The notes under the pieces: model-generated | The model's database searches: none | What the model was told of the DNA's origin: nothing | What the model saw: only the letters and a program-made list of their open reading frames with translations | From: Nitrosopumilus sp. | GTDB taxonomy: Archaea > Thermoproteota > Nitrososphaeria > Nitrososphaerales > Nitrosopumilaceae | Reading direction: 5' to 3' | Assembly: GCF_025698945.1 (NCBI RefSeq) | Contig: NZ_JAILWM010000002.1 | Coordinates: 1 to 64,000, forward strand | DNA: 64,000 nt | Part shown: one piece after another, positions 46,969 through 56,034 of the stretch | How the letters are laid out: each line of letters starts with the position of its first letter | Position numbering within the stretch: position 1 is the first letter of the stretch | Position numbers and translations under genes: made by a program

Positions 46969-48231
46969 ATGACACTTTCATCTTCTGTAATTTCAGCCCT
47001 AAAGTTACTAAAACCCGATTCAATTAATACAGTATTTTTATCCTTTTTTGAGTACCTAAAATATGATTCAGATGAAATTCGAGCACAGCGAATTATTTTA
47101 AAAGAAAACATTCTTGAACAATTTAAAAAATCAGACAGGCAAAAAATCAAAACTCTTCCAAAGACGCTCTTAGAAGATTTTGATGAATTCGTAAAGATCT
47201 TATCAAAACTTAGATTACTTGAAGATGATGGTGATGTTTTACAAAATATCAAATGGGAGAAAATAATAGACATATGTAACATTCTTAGAAAAATTGAATC
47301 TAGTGATGAGAAAAAAGTCAGATGGGGTTTATTGTATTTACTTTCCAACGATAAAGATGAAATTAATATCAACGAACTAAAATTATTGTTAAAAAATTTC
47401 AAATTAACTAATATTGATAAAATTCTTCAAAAAATTATTAAAATTGAATCAAATTCAGGTTTGATGGTTGTAATTGATAATAATCAAATAAAATTTGAAA
47501 CTGAACACAAGATAACAGAACACTACATAGCTGATGCAATTGAAGAAAAATCAAGAAGATCTCCTGGTGAAATTGAGAAAGATGTTTTGGAATTGCTAGA
47601 TGAGGGGTCATACTCAAATCAAGAAATATCTCGAATTTTAGAACTTGATGAAGCTGTTGTTTCTAGGGTGATGACTAAATTAAGAAATCAAAATAAACTA
47701 GTATTATCAAATTTTGGCAACAAGGGATTTAGATATTACACAACAAATTGTCAGAACTGCCCATTTGGAAAAACCATATCTTCATGTAGAAAAGATGCTA
47801 TTTCTTATATTGTTTCAGCATTCAAAGAAGCCTATGATGTAGAATTGACATCTCAGCATTTTGATGATGTTGAATCTAATCAGGCATTGTTAAGTATTAA
47901 GCGAATTACTAAAATGTCCAAAAAATACTTCATGACAAAACTTGAATCTAATCTATATGACAATTATGAAAAACTATTGCAAATTGTAATTAAAAATTCA
48001 ACTAGCCAAAAAACTATGAACTATGGAAGTAATGATGAAATTGCTGTTCTACCTAACTTGTCTAAATTACCAAAAATATTCCAAATTGGATTTAAATCTG
48101 GAATGCAGTATGAAGTACAATTGATGAAGAAAATGCTCAATGATCCTAAAAAGAAACAATCAGACTTTGGCTCATTTCTATCTAAATTGATTCAAGATAG
48201 CAACAAAATGCTTCAGTTGTTTGATCACTAA
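46969..48231 (+). CDS. Uncharacterised winged-helix protein with Cys cluster
   Basis: A 420-residue, mostly helical protein. A winged helix lies near residues 200-250 (DVLELLDEGSYSNQEISRILELDEAVVSRVMTKLRNQNKL). A CQNCPFGKTISSC cluster follows at about 263 and could bind zinc or an iron-sulfur centre. The rest is unrecognised. It may be a DNA-binding regulator. It ends 24 bp from the convergent CdvB-like gene. A 158-codon antisense frame overlaps its start and is a shadow. Confidence 0.8.
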   Translation: MTLSSSVISALKLLKPDSINTVFLSFFEYLKYDSDEIRAQRIILKENILEQFKKSDRQKIKTLPKTLLEDFDEFVKILSKLRLLEDDGDVLQNIKWEKIIDICNILRKIESSDEKKVRWGLLYLLSNDKDEININELKLLLKNFKLTNIDKILQKIIKIESNSGLMVVIDNNQIKFETEHKITEHYIADAIEEKSRRSPGEIEKDVLELLDEGSYSNQEISRILELDEAVVSRVMTKLRNQNKLVLSNFGNKGFRYYTTNCQNCPFGKTISSCRKDAISYIVSAFKEAYDVELTSQHFDDVESNQALLSIKRITKMSKKYFMTKLESNLYDNYEKLLQIVIKNSTSQKTMNYGSNDEIAVLPNLSKLPKIFQIGFKSGMQYEVQLMKKMLNDPKKKQSDFGSFLSKLIQDSNKMLQLFDH

Positions 48232-48255
48232 TTATTCTAGTTGACTTTTTTGAAT

Positions 48256-48897
48256 TTAGAGTCGATTTATTCTTGATTCTATCTTAGAATAAGTTGCAGT
48301 GGGAGATGATGGAAATTTCTCTCCAACTCTATTTCCTGCAATTACTGCTGCTTCTTTTAAAATAGAATCTGTTTCTTCATTTGAAATGCTATTCAATTCA
48401 AAGTCTCCTCCAAATGAGTCACTAGTTATTTCGCTCAATAGTCCTGACATTACTTCAAACTCTCCACCTGCTTGTGGAATGAATTTACTTAATGCGGGCC
48501 CCATTGAACGTAGAATTGTAATTGCGGGTCCAATTGAAACCATAGCATCTCCAAGTTCATTCATAGTGGATAATCTGATCTGAATTTGTTCAAGTGCTAG
48601 TTTGACATTTTTTATTACGTTTTCATTTTTTCTAATTTCAATTAATTCATTTGCTAAAACTTTACTTGTGTATCTATCATGTCTTTGTTGAGATTCAACA
48701 ATTCTCTTGAAAATCTTTTTGTCTTTTTCTTGTAATTTTTTAAACATATAATCCATTTTTGAAATTGTTTGATTTAGTTTTCCTACTGATTGCTGTATCC
48801 GAGGTTTTAGGGGGGGTTCTTTTTTAACGGTGTTAAGAATATGTTGATTTAATCCAACAGTTGGAGGTTTGTTCCAATTATCTTGAAATGTTGGCAT
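48256..48897 (-). CDS. ESCRT-III/CdvB-like protein
   Basis: A 213-residue protein. A basic N-terminal helical core (about residues 30-160; VGKLNQTISKMDYMFKKLQEKDKKIF, then ALEQIQIRLSTMNELGDAM) and an acidic C-terminal region (EITSDSFGGDFELNSISNEETDSILKEAAVIAG) follow the Snf7/CdvB plan. ESCRT-III filaments constrict membranes in archaeal division. Thaumarchaea have several CdvB paralogues, and without cdvA or cdvC next to it this is probably an accessory one. Confidence 0.8.
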   Translation of the reverse strand: MPTFQDNWNKPPTVGLNQHILNTVKKEPPLKPRIQQSVGKLNQTISKMDYMFKKLQEKDKKIFKRIVESQQRHDRYTSKVLANELIEIRKNENVIKNVKLALEQIQIRLSTMNELGDAMVSIGPAITILRSMGPALSKFIPQAGGEFEVMSGLLSEITSDSFGGDFELNSISNEETDSILKEAAVIAGNRVGEKFPSSPTATYSKIESRINRL

Positions 48898-49092
48898 TAA
48901 TTACATTTCAAAATTTTTCTCAAATGATCCACAGTATACAAAATTACACTAACAGAATAAACATTTTGAAACAGATTTTTTTATTTATATTTCTAATTGA
49001 TCTACTTTGCACATTTAATCAACTAGTTATTGTAAAATGAATCGTATTCAAATGAACTCTAGTTAATTAGTAAAATTGACATTTTACAGTTT

Positions 49093-49332
49093 ATGATAAA
49101 TAAAAAAATTACCAAGTCAGATCTTGCAGTTGTTGCATCTGTAATATTTTTCTCATCAGTATTATTTGGAAACAATGTATCCTTTGGTGATACAACACAA
49201 CCTCCATCAAAAGCTCAGATTGCAAAACAACAGGCATAACTAAAGGCAGAAACAGAATATTCAAACTCTGTTGCTGTAGCAAAAGTCCAATATTCAAAAG
49301 CAAAAAATGCGTTGAATAAAAATACCAAATAA
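49093..49332 (+). pseudogene. Small exported protein interrupted by in-frame stop
   Basis: ATG 49093 opens a frame with a signal-like segment (VVASVIFFSSVLFGNNVSFG). It meets TAA at 49237 after 48 codons, then continues in the same frame for 30 codons (KAETEYSNSVAVAKVQYSKAKNALNKN) to TAA 49330. Both halves read as one helical exported protein; CAA to TAA would explain the break. Either a recent pseudogene, a sequencing error, or a 48-residue product. Confidence 0.6.
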
Positions 49333-49376
49333 TCAATTTTGAATTTTAATTCAATATCCAAGTTGCCTGATGTTTC

Positions 49377-49733
49377 CTATTTCTTTTTTATTTTCTCTTT
49401 TCTATGTTTTAAAACCCACTCTTCTAATTGAACTAAAATTTTTCCGAGGCTTTTTGCTTGAGTTGTTAAACTATATTCTACTCTAATTGGCACTTCTGCA
49501 TATACCTTTTTTTTAATCAAATTATGTTCTTCAAGTTCTCTTAATCTGTCAGAAAGAACAGTGTTGCTAATCTGAGGAATTGCTTTTTTTATTTCATTGA
49601 ATCTTGTTACATCTTTTTTTGATATTTTCTTTAAAATTAATAATGCCCAAGCTCTTCCAAGTACACTCCATATTTCTTCTGCATCACATTCAATTAGACT
49701 TTTCATATCTTCTTTATTTCGTTGTAATGTCAT
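49377..49733 (-). CDS. HxlR-family transcriptional regulator
   Basis: A 118-residue winged-helix protein. The family pattern is clear: AEEIWSVLGRAWALLILKKI, then ISNTVLSDRLRELEEHNLIKKKVYAEVPIRVEYSLT. HxlR proteins answer to redox or electrophiles. It is downstream of, and in the same direction as, a pirin gene (66-bp gap), and may regulate it. Confidence 0.9.
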   Translation of the reverse strand: MTLQRNKEDMKSLIECDAEEIWSVLGRAWALLILKKISKKDVTRFNEIKKAIPQISNTVLSDRLRELEEHNLIKKKVYAEVPIRVEYSLTTQAKSLGKILVQLEEWVLKHRKEKIKKK

Positions 49734-49799
49734 ACATAGTAGTAAAACCCTACTTAGTTATAAAAAAATAGATTAGATGGTTGATGAAAATATATCATT

Positions 49800-50717
49800 T
49801 TAAAAATCAATTTTTCCCATCTTCCCATTGTTATAATCTAGTATTGCTTGTTTGATTTCACCTTCAGTATTCATCACAAATGGGCCATAGCGTGCAACAG
49901 GTTCTTCAAGTGGTACACCTGCAATCAGTAAAACTTGAAGAGGCGAATCTGAATTTTTGCTTGCTTCAATTTGTACTTCATTACCATCTTTTTCAAAAAA
50001 CACGGATTGTTCTTTGTATACAGATTTTTGTTCTTGCCCAAATAATCCATTACCATCAATCACATATGCAAAAACATTGTAATTTTTTGGAACTTTTTGT
50101 ACTGTCTTTGCACCAGGTTGTATGGTATAATGGAGATACATAATTGGTGTTCTAGTATCAATCACTGCTTGTTTTCCCATAGCTTCACCAGCAATTATTT
50201 TGACTTTGACTCCGTTGTCTTCTACTGTTGGGATTTTGTTTGAGGGCACATCTTGATACCTAGGATTCATCATCTTATCTTTTCTTGGAAGGTTTACCCA
50301 CAATTGAAATCCATGTAATGTTCCTCCTCTTTTTGAAAATTCTTTTTCTGGCATTTCTGAATGTATAACTCCAGAACCTGCAGTCATCCATTGTACATCT
50401 CCAGATTTTAGAATACCAGAGTTGCCTTGAGAATCTTTGTGTTCAAATACACCTTCAATCATGTATGTTACTGTTTCAAATCCCCTATGAGGATGATCAG
50501 GTGCTCCTTTTGCCTCACCAGATGAAACTGCAAATGGTCCCATTTCATCTACCAAGAGAAATGGATCAAACTCTCTAACAGTTTCATTTGGAAACGCTCT
50601 ATGTACAACAAATCCTTCTCCCTCTGTAGTGGTTTTTGCATTTACAACAGATGACACTGAACGTTGTTGGTTTGTTTCACTTACTAGATTTTGTTTATTG
50701 TTTGTATTTGCTTTCAC
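49800..50717 (-). CDS. Pirin-family bicupin
   Basis: A 305-residue protein. DHPHRGFETVTYMIEG holds two metal His, and HSEMPEKE-type sequence holds the third His and Glu, as in pirin. The C-terminal cupin follows. Some pirins oxidise quercetin or act as iron-dependent regulators; the role here is unknown. The start codon is GTG 50717. Directly upstream of the HxlR regulator. Confidence 0.9.
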   Translation of the reverse strand: MKANTNNKQNLVSETNQQRSVSSVVNAKTTTEGEGFVVHRAFPNETVREFDPFLLVDEMGPFAVSSGEAKGAPDHPHRGFETVTYMIEGVFEHKDSQGNSGILKSGDVQWMTAGSGVIHSEMPEKEFSKRGGTLHGFQLWVNLPRKDKMMNPRYQDVPSNKIPTVEDNGVKVKIIAGEAMGKQAVIDTRTPIMYLHYTIQPGAKTVQKVPKNYNVFAYVIDGNGLFGQEQKSVYKEQSVFFEKDGNEVQIEASKNSDSPLQVLLIAGVPLEEPVARYGPFVMNTEGEIKQAILDYNNGKMGKIDF

Positions 50718-50871
50718 AATATAGTATACTCAATATGTTATTTAAAGTAAGTAGTAATTACTTACTTAGTTAGATATAATTATCATACCAAGTAAGAAAA
50801 AAATTACTGGGTATTTTTTCTTTTTTATGAATCATAAAGATTTGAAGCGTTTTTGGGCATCAGAATAGGTA

Positions 50872-50895
50872 GGCATCAAACTAAATTCACAAAAC
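50872..50895. repeat. Dispersed intergenic repeat, copy D
   Basis: A 24-bp block matching 45723-45746 at 21 positions (GGCATCAAACTAA then ACAAAAC). It lies after the dicarboxylate symporter gene in a 215-bp gap with no gene. Confidence 0.5.
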
Positions 50896-50932
50896 TTCCA
50901 GATACAAAAATAAAATTGAATCAAATCTCAGA

Positions 50933-52258
50933 CTAGCCTGATTTTTCAATATCTATTTCATCTGCATTAATTCGATTATCAAAGAACAGACAAGCAGTAA
51001 GATCTCCAGTAACATTTACCATTGTTCTAGTCATGTCCAAAACTCTATCAACCCCAAGTAGAAGAACTATGCCTACTGGAGGAATACCGGCTGCGATTAA
51101 AATGGTGGACAGAATTACAATTCCTGTTCCCGGAGCTGATGGAGCACCAATGGATGCTGCAAGAGCAGTTACTGTGATTAGAAGAATTGTAGTAAATCCC
51201 AAATCAATGCTAAAAAACTGTGCAAGGAAAAACACAGCTACAATTTGGTATAGTGCTGTTCCATCCATATTAATTGTTGCACCTAATGGAATAATGAATT
51301 GTGAAACTTTTGGTTTTATTTTCATTTTTTCTTCAGCAGTTTTAATGGATAATGGCATTACTGCAGCAGAGCTAGATGTAGAGAATGCAAGGAGTTGAGG
51401 ATCTTTCATCATTGCAAATGTGGATGTTAAAGGTCTCTTTGCAAAAAATTTGATTATAATCATATAGACAACCAACATTACAAACAAACCAATAATGACT
51501 GTAATCATGTATGCACCAAGTACTGCTAATGCAGAAAGACCAAGTTTTGATGTGATACTTGCCATCAAACCGAATGCTGCAAAAGGAGCTAATCGCATTG
51601 CCCACGAAACTACTTTCATTGTGATATTTTGAATAGATTCTAGTAAGTCAAGTATTGGTTGAGAGCTCTTCTTTGGCAAGGAAATCATGGAAACTCCAAC
51701 AATTAATGCAAAAATGATTATACTCAACATTTCTCCAGACATAAAAGATGCCAATGGATTACTTGGAATTACACCCACTATACTTTGGGGGATATCCATT
51801 ATTGATAACTCAGTTTTTTCAACAGGTAGTACATCTTCTAGACCAAAACTTTCTCGAATCAAAGTGCTGTCTATAAAATTTCCAGGAGATATGGCAGTAA
51901 CGACAACAATCCCAATTGTTAAAGCAATCAGAGTTGTAATCACAAAATATACAGCTACTCCCAAACCTAATTTTTGTAATTGTTCTAAACTTCCAGACGA
52001 TGTGAGTCCTCTGATAATAGATGCAAAGATTAACGGTACAATTATCATTTGAATGATTTTTAGAAATAGATTAGCAGGAATTGATAACCATTCAGTGATT
52101 ACTTCAGCAGTATTTTTTTCAAATATTCCAACTTCAGGACCTAAAATGATGCCTAGAGCCAACCCTAAAAATAGCGCAACTATGACTTGTGCCCATAATT
52201 TTTTTTTAATCAGATAAGTGACTTGGGGAGTGGTGATTTTGAAGGATCTTATTACCAT
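50933..52258 (-). CDS. Sodium/proton-dependent dicarboxylate/amino acid symporter (DAACS family)
   Basis: A 441-residue membrane transporter. STSSSAAVMPLS is the re-entrant loop serine motif, GATINMDGTALYQ is the NMDGT sodium site, and GAPSAPGTGIV plus DRVLDMTRTMVNVTGD complete the family signature. It imports glutamate, aspartate or C4-dicarboxylates. The conserved Arg of TM8 (MTRTMVN) that binds the acidic side chain is present. Single-gene unit. Confidence 0.93.
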   Translation of the reverse strand: MVIRSFKITTPQVTYLIKKKLWAQVIVALFLGLALGIILGPEVGIFEKNTAEVITEWLSIPANLFLKIIQMIIVPLIFASIIRGLTSSGSLEQLQKLGLGVAVYFVITTLIALTIGIVVVTAISPGNFIDSTLIRESFGLEDVLPVEKTELSIMDIPQSIVGVIPSNPLASFMSGEMLSIIIFALIVGVSMISLPKKSSQPILDLLESIQNITMKVVSWAMRLAPFAAFGLMASITSKLGLSALAVLGAYMITVIIGLFVMLVVYMIIIKFFAKRPLTSTFAMMKDPQLLAFSTSSSAAVMPLSIKTAEEKMKIKPKVSQFIIPLGATINMDGTALYQIVAVFFLAQFFSIDLGFTTILLITVTALAASIGAPSAPGTGIVILSTILIAAGIPPVGIVLLLGVDRVLDMTRTMVNVTGDLTACLFFDNRINADEIDIEKSG

Positions 52259-52349
52259 GAATAGTCATCCCACACTTTTCTCATATATTATAAAACAGTG
52301 TGATTCTCATTGATGATTATAGGTGTGATTTTGATTGTTTCTAGAAATA

Positions 52350-53342
52350 TCATCGAGTAACTTCTCCATCAATATCACCTACTATTTCTTCTAGAAGATC
52401 CTCGATGGTAATTATTCCTTGCAAGTTTTCATCATCATCTAAAACAACTGCAATATGGCTTTCATTTTTTTTAATTTCTACAAGTAAATTACTGATTTTT
52501 TCACTCGAATATACAAATAATGGCTTTCTAGAAATTTTTCCAATTCTGGTAGTTTCATATTTCTTTTCAGGTATTTTTGCAATATCCCATATGTGTAATA
52601 TGCCAACAATGTTTTCAATGGCTTTAGAATATACAGGAATCCTAGAAAATCCTTTTGCCTTAATGGATGAAAAAACATTTGATAACTTACTATTGCCATC
52701 TAATGCAAAAATATCTTCTTTGGGAGTCATTACATCAATAATTGGCTTATCATCAAATTCCAAAGCTTTTCGAACTAAACTATGTTCTTCTTTTTCAATA
52801 GCTTTTTCTGTTAAACCTAAATCAACAACTTCTTTGATATCTTCTTCAGTGATTGGTTTTGGGTAATTACTACCTCCCACTAGTTTCAAAAAGGATTTTG
52901 TTAAATGTTCCAAGAACCAAACAAATGGATACATAGCATATGTAAATGCAAGAAGAAACGGACTAAATCGTAAAGCCATTTTTTCAGATTGAATGTATGA
53001 GTATGTTTTTGGAAATATCTCTCCAAATATCAAAATGACAAATGTCATTATTCCAATAGTAATCCCCACTCCTTGATTGTCCAATAGTTTGATTGCTACA
53101 TCGGCAGCAAGAACCGAAGATGCAACATTTACCAACGTATTTCCAAGGTTAACACTAGATGTCATCATACTTGGATTTAATTTTAATTTGTAAAGAGCCC
53201 TAGCACCAGATACTTTTTTTCGATAAAGTCGCATTACTTTTGAGCGTCTAGTTCCAACTATGGCAATTTCAAGACCGCTAAAAAGAGCATAAAATCCTAT
53301 GAGAATTACAATTATACCTATCTCAATTGCAATAAAATCCAA
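52350..53342 (-). CDS. CNNM/CorC-type membrane protein with CBS pair
   Basis: A 330-residue protein. A DUF21 membrane domain (about residues 1-180; four helices, GEIFPKTYSYIQSEKMA) precedes two CBS repeats (VMTPKEDIFALDG and EKISNLLVEIKKNESHIAVVLDDDENLQGIITIEDLLEEIVGDI). The CorC/HlyC C-terminal domain is absent. Family members export or sense magnesium. The start is TTG 53342. Confidence 0.9.
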   Translation of the reverse strand: MDFIAIEIGIIVILIGFYALFSGLEIAIVGTRRSKVMRLYRKKVSGARALYKLKLNPSMMTSSVNLGNTLVNVASSVLAADVAIKLLDNQGVGITIGIMTFVILIFGEIFPKTYSYIQSEKMALRFSPFLLAFTYAMYPFVWFLEHLTKSFLKLVGGSNYPKPITEEDIKEVVDLGLTEKAIEKEEHSLVRKALEFDDKPIIDVMTPKEDIFALDGNSKLSNVFSSIKAKGFSRIPVYSKAIENIVGILHIWDIAKIPEKKYETTRIGKISRKPLFVYSSEKISNLLVEIKKNESHIAVVLDDDENLQGIITIEDLLEEIVGDIDGEVTR

Positions 53343-53474
53343 TTTAAAATCAATGCTCTTCTGAGAAATTAAATGGTATTTAGAATATCACATGTGAGAA
53401 TTTCAGGAGATACAAAAACACCTAAAAAATTTACGACTAGATTAAAAATAAAAAAATAGATCACATTATCAAAA

Positions 53475-53783
53475 TCATTGAGTTTTTGATGCTCTTTTCA
53501 ATGCTTTTTGATAAGATGTTTTCTTTTTTCTAGCTGATTTTTCTGCGGTTCTAAGAGCCTTCTTCATGCTTTTGATTTTGTTATTTGCTTGTTGAAGTTC
53601 TCTTTTTCTTTTGTTTGCTACCAAAGTTGCTCGTTTCTTTGCCTTACTTACTGTGCGTTTGACTTTTCGAGTAGCTTTTTTTGCTTTTGTGGCAGTTCTT
53701 TTTGCTTTTCTAGCAGTTTTTCTTACAGCTTTCTTTATACGTCTTACAGGTTTTCTTTTAGACGTACGTTTTTTTGTTGCCAT
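53475..53783 (-). CDS. Lys/Arg/Ala-rich histone-H1-like basic protein
   Basis: A 102-residue, extremely basic protein built of degenerate K/R/A/T blocks (RKAKRTATKAKKATRKVKR), with a slightly less biased C-terminal helix. It resembles histone H1 tails and bacterial Hc1-like proteins and probably coats DNA or RNA. No folded domain is evident. Confidence 0.82.
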   Translation of the reverse strand: MATKKRTSKRKPVRRIKKAVRKTARKAKRTATKAKKATRKVKRTVSKAKKRATLVANKRKRELQQANNKIKSMKKALRTAEKSARKKKTSYQKALKRASKTQ

Positions 53784-53891
53784 GGAAAAGTTGTAATTTT
53801 ATATTGTAAATAACATACACATCAGGAATTTTTTATGTAAACTCAAATAATTTTACTAAATTACTACATTTTAGAAAAAAATAAAAAAGAA

Positions 53892-54107
53892 TTACTCTTC
53901 TTTTGCCTTGTTGTGTGTCCAGCAATACGAAATTTTTGATGGCAACAGCCAAAATTTTTTTGCATCACCGTCAATTTCTACTAGATCGGAGGATTTGTCA
54001 AATTTGACGTTGTGTTTGTGGAGTTCAAATTTTTCTCCAGTGTCAGACATGACCATGACTTCACCTTTTTCCTCAACTAGTTGTTGTAGTTGTTCGAGTT
54101 TTAACAT
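53892..54107 (-). CDS. Small conserved-looking protein, unknown function
   Basis: Seventy-one residues from ATG 54107. LKLEQLQQLVEEKGEVMVMSDTGEKFELHKHNVKF reads as a helix then beta strands; one Cys and paired His near the end. The frame is open back to TTG 54170, but that part overlies the TTTTTAAAA TATA-like box, so the later ATG is preferred. A TAAGCTA inverted repeat frames that box. Confidence 0.7.
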   Translation of the reverse strand: MLKLEQLQQLVEEKGEVMVMSDTGEKFELHKHNVKFDKSSDLVEIDGDAKKFWLLPSKISYCWTHNKAKEE

Positions 54108-54149
54108 GAGATTACTTTGTTCTAAATTCACATTAACATTGATAAAAGA

Positions 54150-54178
54150 ATAAGCTAATTTTAAAAACAATAGCTTAT
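54150..54178. promoter_or_regulatory. Inverted repeat ATAAGCTA/TAGCTTAT flanking a TATA box
   Basis: Two 8-bp arms (54150-54157 and 54171-54178) are exact complements and surround TTTTAAAAA, the probable TATA box of the gene starting at 54107. Binding here would directly block TBP. The strongest example of the recurring TAAGCTA motif. Confidence 0.5.
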
Positions 54179-54261
54179 GAAATTACTTATAATTTTGGAT
54201 AGTGTGTTGAAGATTCAATATTTTAGAAAAATTATTTGAACATAATTAAAAAAAGAATGGA

Positions 54262-54912
54262 TTACTTTACAGAAATGCTACCTTGCATCCATGGATGTAC
54301 CAGACAGAAATAGTCGTATTCAAAGGCCAGATCTAGTTTAATTGAGTATGTATCTCCAGCCATTATCAATCCACTATCAAATAGCCCATCAGGACCATCA
54401 TGAGGATTGCCAGAAGTAACAGTATGTGGAATAGAGTCATGATTTGTCCATATTACCTCACCGCCTTTTTTCATAACTGCTTTGGATGGAATGTAGCAGG
54501 CATCAGATATTTCACATCCAGGAGTGCCTGTCTCAAGAGGAATGCTTACAGTTTCAAGTAATTTTCCTTCAGATTGTTTTACTACCTTTGGTACATCAGG
54601 TAATACATCAACTATCACATCAGATGTTTTATCCAAGACTTCAGAAGGGGTTTCAGATTCTTCTAAAATTTCATCAGTAATTTGAGGTATGTCAGTTACC
54701 AAATTTTCTGTTTTTTCTAGTACGTTTGATGATACATCATCAAACACATCAGGAGCATTTTGTAGTTCTGATACGGTTCTATCAATTACAGAGGTTCCTT
54801 GTTGCTGAATTGAATTGTTTGCAGCAAATTCAAAACCAGCAACAACACCTATTGCAATAGCAGTCACAGCAATCGCGACTAGAACGCCAAATTTGTCATT
54901 AATGTTCTGCAT
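54262..54912 (-). CDS. Membrane-anchored plastocyanin-like copper protein
   Basis: A 216-residue protein. A membrane helix (residues 10-30), an acidic Ser/Thr/Val-rich linker (to about 125) and a cupredoxin domain. Copper ligands are His in IPHTVTSG, and Cys, His and Met in YFCLVHPWMQG. Two extra Cys (GCEISDACYIPS) may form a disulfide. It is probably an electron carrier on the cell surface in copper-based respiration. Compare the 22371 protein, which lacks the Met. Confidence 0.9.
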   Translation of the reverse strand: MQNINDKFGVLVAIAVTAIAIGVVAGFEFAANNSIQQQGTSVIDRTVSELQNAPDVFDDVSSNVLEKTENLVTDIPQITDEILEESETPSEVLDKTSDVIVDVLPDVPKVVKQSEGKLLETVSIPLETGTPGCEISDACYIPSKAVMKKGGEVIWTNHDSIPHTVTSGNPHDGPDGLFDSGLIMAGDTYSIKLDLAFEYDYFCLVHPWMQGSISVK

Positions 54913-54966
54913 AAAATATAATAAAAAAACATAGTATATGATTTTGCATAAGCAAGAATTATGAAA

Positions 54967-55782
54967 TTAAGCTTCTTTTGTATTTGATTTTCTTGAGTGA
55001 TGCCTAGAAATCTTTTTTGCCTTTTTCCAGTAATGCTCAAAATAATCCATACACCACTCATGAAACATACTAGTTTTTCCATAAAACATGTGTCGAAGAT
55101 CTGGTTCGCCATCAGAAGTTGAAAAAATTATTCCAGCTTCTTTTTCATTTAAAATTAGAATTGTTCCAATATTGCCAATCTCTTTGCGTTCGATTTTATT
55201 TTTCTTAATTAAATCATAATATCCAAGCTTTTGCAAGTCTTCTTCTCTTCCTTCATGCTCCTTGAGATCCTTGCGAAAAATGTGGCGATACTTAACATCA
55301 TTTTTTATTCTTTTTAAAAGTGCATCATCCATTCCAGGGGGAGATTCATTTACGATATCACAGATGAATTCTTTGGAGTTTTTGTAAATTTTCTTCCATG
55401 TATCCAATACCAAAGTCACACCTTTGATGTGTTCACAGTTTTCAAGAACACCCAATCTTCGAGCAAATTTTACAGGTAGTTGTCCTATATCATGAGATAA
55501 GAAATATTTTTGATTGGTGGAAACAAACAACATCAAAGGCATTTGACTTAGCATCAATTGCCCAACAGTAGTAATGTGAAAGTGTTCATCTGTACCTTTT
55601 TTGACAAATCCAGAATTTGAGAGGCGCTCAAGATTTCTATGGATTTCTTGAGATGTAACATTTAGTTTTTTAGCCATCTGAGAGACTCTATGAGGTCTGA
55701 TGGTAAGATTTGAGAGAATTCGGAGTCTCTGCTCGCTTGCCAGCTCCAAAAAATTTGAAGATACGATTTCAAATTTATCCAT
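54967..55782 (-). CDS. Winged-helix regulator with FilR1-like C-terminal domain
   Basis: A 271-residue protein. Residues 10-75 form a winged helix (QRLRILSNLTIRPHRVSQMAKKLNVTSQEIHRNLERLSNSGFV). The rest (about 90-260) resembles the FilR1/DUF1724 ligand-sensing domain found in archaeal regulators, ending FSTSDGEPDLRHMFYG. It is 54 bp upstream of the cupredoxin, in the same direction, so may control it or other genes nearby. Confidence 0.8.
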   Translation of the reverse strand: MDKFEIVSSNFLELASEQRLRILSNLTIRPHRVSQMAKKLNVTSQEIHRNLERLSNSGFVKKGTDEHFHITTVGQLMLSQMPLMLFVSTNQKYFLSHDIGQLPVKFARRLGVLENCEHIKGVTLVLDTWKKIYKNSKEFICDIVNESPPGMDDALLKRIKNDVKYRHIFRKDLKEHEGREEDLQKLGYYDLIKKNKIERKEIGNIGTILILNEKEAGIIFSTSDGEPDLRHMFYGKTSMFHEWCMDYFEHYWKKAKKISRHHSRKSNTKEA

Positions 55783-55835
55783 TACAAAAAATATTATATA
55801 TTTCCTCTTAAAATCTTTCCAATTATTTTATGGAT

Positions 55836-56015
55836 TTATTTTTTAGTTTTTTTAAATCGTTTAGAGTATTCTTGAGCCAAGAGTACAGGAAAAGTAGTGA
55901 ATTCGATCATATCATAATATGATTTTACTTGCGCATCAGATAACCTTTGAAGATATTTTTTAACATTTTCTTCAGTTTTTAAATAATCATTGTTTGGATC
56001 TAATAGATTTTTCAT
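55836..56015 (-). CDS. Small helical protein, partner of 56035 gene
   Basis: A 59-residue protein from ATG 56015; a TTG five codons earlier is less likely. NVKKYLQRLSDAQVKSYYDMIEFTTFPVLLAQEY is helical. It follows the 133-residue gene by 19 bp. Unrecognised; together they resemble phasin or PhaE-like helical proteins, a weak suggestion. Confidence 0.6.
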   Translation of the reverse strand: MKNLLDPNNDYLKTEENVKKYLQRLSDAQVKSYYDMIEFTTFPVLLAQEYSKRFKKTKK

Positions 56016-56034
56016 AATAACACAACACAAATCA

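Noticed and set aside
46926-47402. 158-codon minus-strand frame overlapping the 46969 gene
   Set aside because: Ser/Phe/Ile-rich shadow opposite a protein with a convincing winged helix.
52405-52866. 153-codon plus-strand frame inside the CNNM/CorC gene
   Set aside because: Antisense to two clear CBS repeats.
54108-54170. Longer N-terminus of the small gene at 53892
   Set aside because: The added codons overlie a TATA-like box framed by an inverted repeat, so this is promoter and not coding sequence.
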